Source: an uncultured bacterium
GTDB lineage: Bacteria; Verrucomicrobiota; Kiritimatiellia; RFP12; UBA1067
Reading direction: 5' to 3'
Length of the DNA: 49,392 nucleotides
Assembly (NCBI GenBank): GCA_902775595.1
Contig: CACYNF010000008.1
Location: forward strand, 1-49,392
Of this stretch, positions 43,999 to 49,392 are shown in pieces. The notes under the pieces are model-generated. The model ran no database searches. It had not been told where the DNA came from and worked only from the letters and a program-made list of their open reading frames with translations. The position numbers and the translations under genes were made by a program. Numbering within the stretch: the first letter of the stretch is position 1; every line of letters begins with the position of its first letter.

Positions 43999-44869
43999 AA
44001 GCAACCTCCTTTTGGGCATTGCGTTTCATTGGTATGTTAGTAAATACATATTCTCGAACCAACCCTCGTCTGGCATTTTTCCCACCTATACAACTCTGCC
44101 GATGAACTTCAATGCAAGTACCACTATTTCCAAAGATTGACAATATTGTCGGATGATGCGCGTTGGTAAGCAGATAGTAAGCCTTCTTCTCCTTGATGAT
44201 GTCAATGCAACGGCGCAATCGCTTTTGATCATCTAGGGAAAAGATTTTCTCGTTATATGCGATGAAACCATTTTCATCATCTTTTGAAACAGTATATGGA
44301 GGATCTAAAAACACAAAATCCTCGCATCCTACACTAGCCAATGCATCTTCAAAATCTTGATGAGACAAAACAGCATTCTGCTTAACAAGAAAATTACTCG
44401 CTCTTTCTAGCCGCGATCTATCGAACTTTAACGATTTTCTGAATCCATATGGAACATTATACTCACCCTTTGAATTCACTCTATAGAGACCATTATAGGA
44501 AGTTTGATTTAGATAAATGAACCGCGCCGCCTTTGTTGCCGTGCGCCTACAATTCATACTCCTTATCCTATAATACTCTTCTTCTGTATTCTTCAAGCGT
44601 CTTAATGCCTTGTAGACCTGTTCAGGACTATCTTTTATTGCTTGATATGTAAGTATCAAATCTTCATTCATGTCAGAAAGAAAACTTTTATGACTTCCCT
44701 TTAGCGCAAAAAAGGCAGTGCCGCTCCCCAGGAACGGCTCATAATAATCTTTAAATTCCAAATCGATCAACAAGACGGACAACTGGGGCAACAACCATGA
44801 TTTTCCACCCGCCCATCGCAAGAACGGCGACACCGCTCTTTCTCCATCTTGTTCTTTACTTTTCATCAT
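43991..44869 (-). CDS. D12-class (Dam-like) DNA adenine N6-methyltransferase
   Basis: A 292-residue methyltransferase. Motif X/I appears as PFLRWAGGKSWLLP and YYEPFLGSGTAFFAL (SAM binding). Motif IV is LDPPYTVS, the adenine-specific DPPY. FIYLNQTSYNGLYRVNSKGEYNVPYG is the D12-family specificity and structural block. The start is put at 44869 (ATG, with AGGG upstream); 44866 and a GTG at 44911 are alternatives. It is followed without a gap by the nuclease-DGQHR gene, so this looks like a methylase-plus-effector defence pair. The target sequence cannot be read from the gene; GATC is the commonest for the class. Confidence 0.9.
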   Translation of the reverse strand: MMKSKEQDGERAVSPFLRWAGGKSWLLPQLSVLLIDLEFKDYYEPFLGSGTAFFALKGSHKSFLSDMNEDLILTYQAIKDSPEQVYKALRRLKNTEEEYYRIRSMNCRRTATKAARFIYLNQTSYNGLYRVNSKGEYNVPYGFRKSLKFDRSRLERASNFLVKQNAVLSHQDFEDALASVGCEDFVFLDPPYTVSKDDENGFIAYNEKIFSLDDQKRLRRCIDIIKEKKAYYLLTNAHHPTILSIFGNSGTCIEVHRQSCIGGKNARRGLVREYVFTNIPMKRNAQKEVAYA

Positions 44870-44948
44870 CAAATTCCCTATATTCGGATTAGAACATTCA
44901 TAACATCCCACTATCCTCGCAACTTAGGCGGATTGCCTTTGCCATATT

Positions 44949-45120
44949 CGCGGCATTGCCTCCGCGGACTAGCAAATCATAACCCTTTTGACTTTCTTTC
45001 ATCATTCTACACATTCTACATGTTCTACACGGCTAGACTTTTAGCGCGTTTAGCACATGTCCATGTCGCTGAGTTCACAACCATTATAACAAACGAATCT
45101 TAAATCTAATCTTAAATCGT
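44949..45120. repeat. Direct repeat, left copy, flanking the MBL-DUF6119 module
   Basis: Runs CGCGGCATTGCC, CATCATTCTACACATTCTAC, CACGGCTAGACTTTTAGCGC, TTAGCACAT, ACCATTATAACAAACGAATC and TTAAATCTAATC in order. The right copy at 49112-49308 has the same blocks in the same order with scattered changes and one 30-base insertion. Identity looks close to 80 percent by eye. The rest of the gap 44870-45228 holds only the terminator. Confidence 0.75.
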
Positions 45121-45161
45121 AAAAAATTTTTTAGGCAGGAAAATGAGGGTTTAGACAAGCA

Positions 45162-45189
45162 AAAAACCGCGGCATTTGCCGCGGTTTTC
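45162..45189. terminator. Strong hairpin with A/T tails, bidirectional terminator
   Basis: Arms ACCGCGGC and GCCGCGGT around ATTT, with six A before and TTTT after on the plus strand. It also carries the CCGCGGCATTT core of the dispersed repeat. It lies between the decayed antitoxin and the methylase gene. Confidence 0.8.
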
Positions 45190-45228
45190 TATCCACCAAC
45201 AGGACAGATCAAAAGTTATAATGATCCA

Positions 45229-45515
45229 TCACACGTCAGGCAACAGTCTCGGGATTATGTCGTGGCAGTGTGGGAACGACGGCGTCGGGTTGCCACCGAC
45301 GCAGACTTTGCGCCCACCGTCGCACGAAGGTATGCCGCAAGACCGTCGCAAGCGGCGGCCTCTACTGGCCTACCTTGCGCACGTGCCACAACAGCGAAGG
45401 ACTCAGCGAGAAATGCGGGGGCCTTTTCCTCGATTGCCGCCTGAATGAACTCGGCCTGAGCTTCAGGCGTTTTGAGCTCATCTTCAGGAATCCATGCTGT
45501 AAGTCCGGCTTTCAT
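45229..45515 (-). pseudogene. Decayed HigA-like addiction-module antitoxin relic
   Basis: An 86-codon frame (45515 to 45255) starts MKAGLTAWIPEDELKTPEAQ and continues with AAIEEKAPAFL and VVARAQG. This resembles the N-terminus of small 'addiction module antidote' proteins (LxTPExxAxFLxAALEE...VARAxG), then loses similarity. In another frame downstream, GGNPTPSFP...DIIPRLLPD matches the end of the same family (GNPTFxTxLKVLxALG) and stops at 45229. At least one frameshift separates them. No toxin partner was found next to it. Confidence 0.45.
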
Positions 45516-46067
45516 TTCGTTGGTGTTGCTTCATGCGCAACCCTGCCGTTTCCCTTCTTTGGCAGGCATTATACCACAAAATCGTCGCAAATTGAAAGTG
45601 CGGTGGCATACGAAAAGGCAACTTGTCACACAGGGGATGCAGGATTGGGGCCGGGTAGGACATGTAGAGGGGATGAGTTGGAGTTAAGAGATGGAGTTGG
45701 AGAGTGGGATGATTTTAAACGCAGAGACGCAGAAGCGCAGAGTTTTGTAGCCGTGTAGAACATGTAGAGGGGAGAGTAGTTGGAGAGTCGAGTTGGAGTT
45801 GGAGAATGGAATTGATAGCTTTAGTAAATTCCCACAGTAGCATTCTCCTCCCATGGTTCCAGCTCCTATGGATGAACATCCCCACCGCGGCATTTCCGCC
45901 ATATGTCAACCAGGCACAGATCTTTTGAGCTCTATCTTTCATTAACCGTTCAATCAGCACAATCGTCTCCAATCTGCAACACAGGCAGGTGCTAATTGTA
46001 CCCACACCCCATACGAAAAAAATTTATCCGATTTCCCGCTCAAGCAATCCACCATAAGACATCATTA
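45516..46067. other. Gene-free stretch of dispersed and low-complexity repeats
   Basis: No gene seen. From 45669 to 45815 the motif AGTTGGAG and variants recur imperfectly. AACGCAGAGACGCAGAAGCG (45719) is related to insertion 3 in the GH92 gene. CCGTGTAGAACATGTAGAG (45750) belongs to the recA-upstream family. 45826-45902 repeats the blocks found at 36331-36412. Confidence 0.6.
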
Positions 46068-47222
46068 CTATGTTGTTATGATAGTACTAAACCCGCTCGC
46101 CTGGTTTTGCGTGACAATAAACGGAAATTTATGTCGCGCCCGGTACTTAGCCAACACAGCATTGGACGGATGGCGGTACATGTTCCCAAATCCGGCAGAA
46201 ATTACATTATACGCGGACATTGTCAGAAACTCGTCATTGAAATTTCCATTTGAGCCATGATGCGGTATCTGAATACAACCAATATTTCCCCAATGCCTAT
46301 CATATGCCATCTTCAGCTGTTTCCAATAACATCTTTCCTCTGACGCAATGTAGTCCCCTGTATAAAGGCAACCTGCTGCGGTCGAACGCGAAACACCATG
46401 CTTGAGACGAGAGAATTCATTTATGCGCAAATCTAAAGATTGGGTCAAACCCGGACTATCCGAACCAGAGTACAAAGTCATTGAATTCGCATTAAGTCCG
46501 TCTCTTATGCCTTTATACATATTGCGAATTTCTGAAAGGGCCTTTTTACCCACGCGATTCCTTTCTATATTCGCTATCACTTCTGCCACATTCTGCGGTG
46601 AAGGATCTTTGCCAAAAAATTTAATAAACCGCCATTTGACTTTGCTAACCTCTTCATCGTTTCTGATATTGAAAGGAATGTATATCCATCTTTGAGAATC
46701 CTCATTGCCAATCTTCTCCCCAAAAATTTCATTTGCAACACCATACACATCTCTTAATAAGTCATTGCTTCTAGCACTTGACAAGATATCGACATAAGCA
46801 TCAGTATGTCGGCGAATGGCTTCAACAGGATTCTGTAAGACATCCAAAACAAAGCGCTCCGACTCAATGTATTCATCTTCATCTTCGTATGGCAACGGCT
46901 TTTGGTGGCGCCGAATAATATATGCTAAGCGCATAAGAGCCAAGTCCGTTGTATCCACCATAGGTAGATAGACACGCTTTACTTGACACCTTTTCATTAA
47001 AGACGGCAACCCATTCATGTGGTCTTCGTGCAAATGCGACAGAAATAAAGCATCAATTATTTCTCTATGATCAAAAACCCTCTCTATCACCGTCTTCAAT
47101 AGAGTCAACCCAGACAGAGATCCACAATCATAGACAACATTCACCTTACCGCAGAAATCCTCTTCCGAGAACTTCTCACAGTAAAATGCACCCTGTCCAA
47201 CAGGTAGAAACAGCCGTTGCAT
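46068..47222 (-). CDS. MBL-fold metallohydrolase of a putative defence module
   Basis: A 384-residue metallo-beta-lactamase-fold protein. YDCGS precedes the metal motif HLHEDH (63-68). LYTGDY and IPHHGSNGN supply the remaining ligands, in the style of ComEC-like cytoplasmic MBL hydrolases that act on nucleotides or nucleic acids. A helical insertion of about 170 residues (about 85-260) separates the second and third motifs. There is no signal peptide. It lies 234 bases downstream of the DUF6119 gene on the same strand. AAGGTG is just upstream. AT-rich. Confidence 0.85.
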   Translation of the reverse strand: MQRLFLPVGQGAFYCEKFSEEDFCGKVNVVYDCGSLSGLTLLKTVIERVFDHREIIDALFLSHLHEDHMNGLPSLMKRCQVKRVYLPMVDTTDLALMRLAYIIRRHQKPLPYEDEDEYIESERFVLDVLQNPVEAIRRHTDAYVDILSSARSNDLLRDVYGVANEIFGEKIGNEDSQRWIYIPFNIRNDEEVSKVKWRFIKFFGKDPSPQNVAEVIANIERNRVGKKALSEIRNMYKGIRDGLNANSMTLYSGSDSPGLTQSLDLRINEFSRLKHGVSRSTAAGCLYTGDYIASEERCYWKQLKMAYDRHWGNIGCIQIPHHGSNGNFNDEFLTMSAYNVISAGFGNMYRHPSNAVLAKYRARHKFPFIVTQNQASGFSTIITT

Positions 47223-47456
47223 AATTTACACCTTAACTTCTATGTGATAAGTCGCACAAACGAATTCCCTATCGCGGCATTTCCACACCCCGCTAACGCC
47301 CGGGTAGCGGCTCGGCCTTCGGCCTCGGGAGATATGCGAACCATCAAGCCACAATCATCTAATTCATTCCTACGCATACCGGACATTTGATTTCCCAACA
47401 GCAGACAGTGCACAACAATTTCACATCTTAAAAAAATGGCATATAGACCACCGTTG
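47223..47456. other. Short gap between the MBL and DUF6119 genes
   Basis: No gene assigned. A GC-rich patch (about 47280-47335) with CGGCCTTCGGCC stands out from the AT-rich surroundings and is next to a TCGCGGCATTTCC repeat core, so it looks like another inserted repeat. A 90-codon frame spanning it was judged chance. Confidence 0.4.
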
Positions 47457-49049
47457 TCAGGATTGAGGAGAAGACACAGAACTTCTGGCCCTCCGTTTTT
47501 TGGCTTTCGCACTATTTACTTTCTCATCTTTCACAAACTGAACAGAAACCTCAACACCCATCCCGTCCAACATCCTTGCCATCCTGCGCAGCGATATTCT
47601 GGAGAACAATGGAATATTCTTTTCTTTATGTATTGGGTTCTTGTTTGTTATGATTAGAAAGATTATCTTAGACTCCCTATTGCGGATCGCCGTGATATAA
47701 TCTTCTCCATATTCAGCAATCTTCTGCTTGAATAAATCACGCGCATTCGAATCACTCAAAAGCATCTCTATGCTATTGCCACCCTGATTAAACAAATGAC
47801 TTAAACGAGACGAGACAACGCCAATTTTTACATGAACAAATTCTGCCTTGCCTTCATAAACACGAAATAAGTCGCATGGCTCTATTGATCCTTCATCCAA
47901 GTAAATCAAATCCTTGTCTAAGCACAAATACCCAAGCCCAGATTCGGCAACAAGTTTGTTATAATCTGCCTCACAATCTTTATTATTATTTGGGAACGAG
48001 GTGTCTTCAAATAGATTATGAATATCCCGATTTAGGTTCTGCAAATAATGTGCGTCAATCTGGTACCAAAGCCCGTCGCATAAATGATATACCTTTTCGT
48101 CCAACTCACAATCCCAAACAAGACACTTGTACAAGGAATATGGGCCATGAATTGCAGAACCTTCTTCGTCAACCAATGCCATCTGATGATGTCGCCTTAA
48201 TCGCTCTACTGTAACGCTAGATATTGAATCTCCAAATGATTCCCACATAGAGTCAACAACGACCATTGAATAGATTCTACCAGCATCAAACCTTACACCA
48301 GAGAATTGGCCATAGTCAATAACTTCAGGAATAGAAAGTGCGACAGACTCATCATGATTATGCAATGCCCCACACAAATGCGAATCAAGATACTTTATTA
48401 ATCCTGGGTCTCTTATCGGAGAAATATTGCGCAAAGCTGGGAATGCCGTTTTATAATTCTCACTCCTATATAAATCGAGCAATTTGGCACATAAATCAGG
48501 CAATTGAGACACCTCCGTCTTCGTTGCTATTCGTGCGTTGCAAGAGCCGGTTATTGTCTTAAATAGATTCGCATATTCTGTTCTGACTAAACCCGACATG
48601 CGATTCAACACGGACTCGTTCCTTAAAACATCAAAAACATCAAGCTTACTATCCCTCGGCATTTGAACCCTACGCCGCTTGGCGTCTGTTGGTTGAACTG
48701 AATCAACTGACTTTAACTTCACAGGATCAATCGCATTCAACGATGTAATAAGCCCAAAATCATATTCATATGCAAAATCATTAAGGAGCCTATAACCTTG
48801 ACCAAACGTAATGGCAAAACTTACATCACCAACCTTTACTATTAGCAATGCTCCCTGCATTTGCTGAGACACTTGCTCGTCCAAGCCAAGATAATGAATC
48901 CACCATGGGCGATGTGCAGTAGTGTCGCACAAGTATACAGTCGCATCCGTCAGTCCTGCGCAACTGACAGTATGCGTATGTGCATCACTCTTAATCACAT
49001 CAGAACTCGCCAATTCCGATTTTAGCAAATATATGGAAAGATTGTACAT
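47457..49049 (-). CDS. DUF6119/TIGR04141 'sporadically distributed' protein
   Basis: A 530-residue protein. The family pattern is clear: MYNLSIYLLKSE, ALLIVKVGDVSFAITFGQGY, YDFGLITSLNAIDPVKLKSVD, LPDLCAKLLDLYRSENYKTAFP, IRDPGLIKYLD and YKCLVWDCELDEKVYHLCDGLWYQID. Family members are scattered between genomes and often lie in defence or mobile regions, with biochemical role unknown. The C-terminus ends in a basic Lys/Arg tail (AKKRRARSS). The start at 49049 was chosen because the family N-terminus begins there. It probably forms an operon with the MBL protein downstream. AT-rich, between two direct repeats. Confidence 0.85.
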   Translation of the reverse strand: MYNLSIYLLKSELASSDVIKSDAHTHTVSCAGLTDATVYLCDTTAHRPWWIHYLGLDEQVSQQMQGALLIVKVGDVSFAITFGQGYRLLNDFAYEYDFGLITSLNAIDPVKLKSVDSVQPTDAKRRRVQMPRDSKLDVFDVLRNESVLNRMSGLVRTEYANLFKTITGSCNARIATKTEVSQLPDLCAKLLDLYRSENYKTAFPALRNISPIRDPGLIKYLDSHLCGALHNHDESVALSIPEVIDYGQFSGVRFDAGRIYSMVVVDSMWESFGDSISSVTVERLRRHHQMALVDEEGSAIHGPYSLYKCLVWDCELDEKVYHLCDGLWYQIDAHYLQNLNRDIHNLFEDTSFPNNNKDCEADYNKLVAESGLGYLCLDKDLIYLDEGSIEPCDLFRVYEGKAEFVHVKIGVVSSRLSHLFNQGGNSIEMLLSDSNARDLFKQKIAEYGEDYITAIRNRESKIIFLIITNKNPIHKEKNIPLFSRISLRRMARMLDGMGVEVSVQFVKDEKVNSAKAKKRRARSSVSSPQS

Positions 49050-49111
49050 AATCTTAGTTCCTACAATGCGACCATTGTGCCACCATAAACGCAATGGACA
49101 AATCCCCAACC

Positions 49112-49308
49112 GCGGCATTTCCGCCGCGGACCAGCCAGCCATAAACCTTTCGACTTTCTTCCATCATTCTACCCGTTCTACATGTTCCTCGGCCGCCGTA
49201 GCCTTGGCGAAGGTGGCTACACGGCTAAGACTTTTAGCACGTTTAGTACATCTCGCTGGGTTCGCAACCATTATAGCAAACGAATCTTAAATCTAACCTA
49301 AATTCGTC
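49112..49308. repeat. Direct repeat, right copy, flanking the MBL-DUF6119 module
   Basis: Carries the same ordered blocks as 44949-45120 (CGCGGCATTTCCGCCGCGGA, CATCATTCTACCCGTTCTAC, CACGGCTAAGACTTTTAGCA, ACCATTATAGCAAACGAATC, TTAAATCTAACC) plus a 30-base insertion at 49189-49218 that the left copy lacks. Confidence 0.75.
49189..49218 (+). repeat. 30-base repeat element, copy c, inserted in the right direct repeat
   Basis: Begins CTCG, contains CCGCCGTAGCCTTGGCG and ends GGTGGC. The left direct repeat reads ACATGTTCTACACGGCT straight across this point, so the 30 bases are a precise insertion relative to that copy (or a precise loss there). Confidence 0.85.
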
Positions 49309-49359
49309 AGTTGGGCTCCCGACCGACGCGGCTTTCGCCGCATGACAACACCCTCCCGC

Positions 49360-49386
49360 CCGGCTTCCGTTCAGAAGCCGGTTTTT
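49360..49386 (+). terminator. Rho-independent terminator at the window end
   Basis: Arms CCGGCTTC (49360) and GAAGCCGG (49381) with a six-base loop, then five T on the plus strand. No plus-strand gene precedes it in the window, so it may end an unseen small RNA or belong to a neighbour. Confidence 0.65.
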
Positions 49387-49392
49387 GCCTGA

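Noticed and set aside
45669-45815. Possible CRISPR array or phase-variable tandem repeat
   Set aside because: The AGTTGGAG units are irregular, short and lack unique spacers or a leader; no cas genes are present.
47240-47512. 90-codon minus-strand frame between the MBL and DUF6119 genes
   Set aside because: It overlaps the DUF6119 C-terminus, includes a repeat patch and has no recognisable features.
41650-49308. Prophage or integrative element
   Set aside because: No integrase, transposase, phage structural or conjugation gene was found; only AT bias and flanking repeats suggest transfer.

Overview
The window looks like a chromosomal contig from an uncultured gut-type member of the Verrucomicrobiota, most likely Kiritimatiellae or a close relative. 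This is inferred from the gene mix, not from a marker tree. Supporting signs are the GC-rich core, a sulfatase paired with a radical-SAM sulfatase maturase, GH92, GHL10 and DUF4838 glycan-degradation genes, an AraC/XylR-type regulator, a PPi-dependent phosphofructokinase, and large secreted proteins with two N-terminal membrane segments followed by Thr/Asn-rich linkers.

Layout. 1-7.9 kb is a glycan-foraging block: a GH92 alpha-mannosidase (minus) with four in-frame repeat insertions, a frameshifted XylR-like regulator, a Ser-type sulfatase and its anSME-like maturase (plus), and a GHL10 hydrolase (minus). 7.9-17.4 kb is minus-strand housekeeping: trmD, rplS, rpsP, ispH, mazG, a HAD-like protein without its acidic catalytic residues, pfp, ribH, recA, a UPF0102 nuclease-like protein, an unknown conserved protein and a ComM/YifB ATPase. 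17.5-20.8 kb is a tight five-gene operon for the nickel-pincer cofactor (larE, larB, larC) led by two small membrane proteins. 20.9-26.4 kb holds a three-gene overlapping operon: a ketosynthase-like protein, a 1108-residue AT-DH-PPTase protein and a short KamA/EpmB-like radical SAM enzyme. The KS, AT and DH catalytic residues are all substituted, while the fused phosphopantetheinyl transferase and the radical SAM protein keep theirs. A tRNA-Ser(GCU), nagA, a Tat/lipoprotein metallophosphoesterase and a DUF4838 lipoprotein follow to 30.7 kb.

From 30.8 to 41.6 kb the window is lineage-specific. A two-component system is divergently transcribed from a first cassette of secreted proteins: an EF-hand protein, a large two-TM protein, a small secreted protein and a receiver-less winged-helix regulator. 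A second cassette faces it on the minus strand, with a paralogous EF-hand protein and a large protein of the same layout carrying a metzincin-like zinc motif, then two smaller secreted or anchored proteins. From 41.7 to 49.1 kb the DNA is clearly AT-rich and looks acquired. It carries a D12-class adenine methylase overlapping a PD-(D/E)xK-DGQHR fusion, a decayed antitoxin-like relic, and an MBL-fold hydrolase downstream of a DUF6119/TIGR04141 protein. The last three lie between two diverged direct repeats.

Two patterns run across the window. First, several short repeat families recur inside genes, between genes and around the accessory modules; one 30-base element occurs three times, twice in frame inside the GH92 gene and once as a clean insertion in one copy of a direct repeat. 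Second, many promoters show an extended -10 (TGG-TATAAT) placed 6-8 bases before the start codon, which predicts leaderless mRNAs. The best candidates for something undescribed are the catalytically erased KS/AT/DH protein pair with a live PPTase, the twin secreted-protein cassettes, the repeat-riddled but open GH92 gene, and the two AT-rich putative defence modules.
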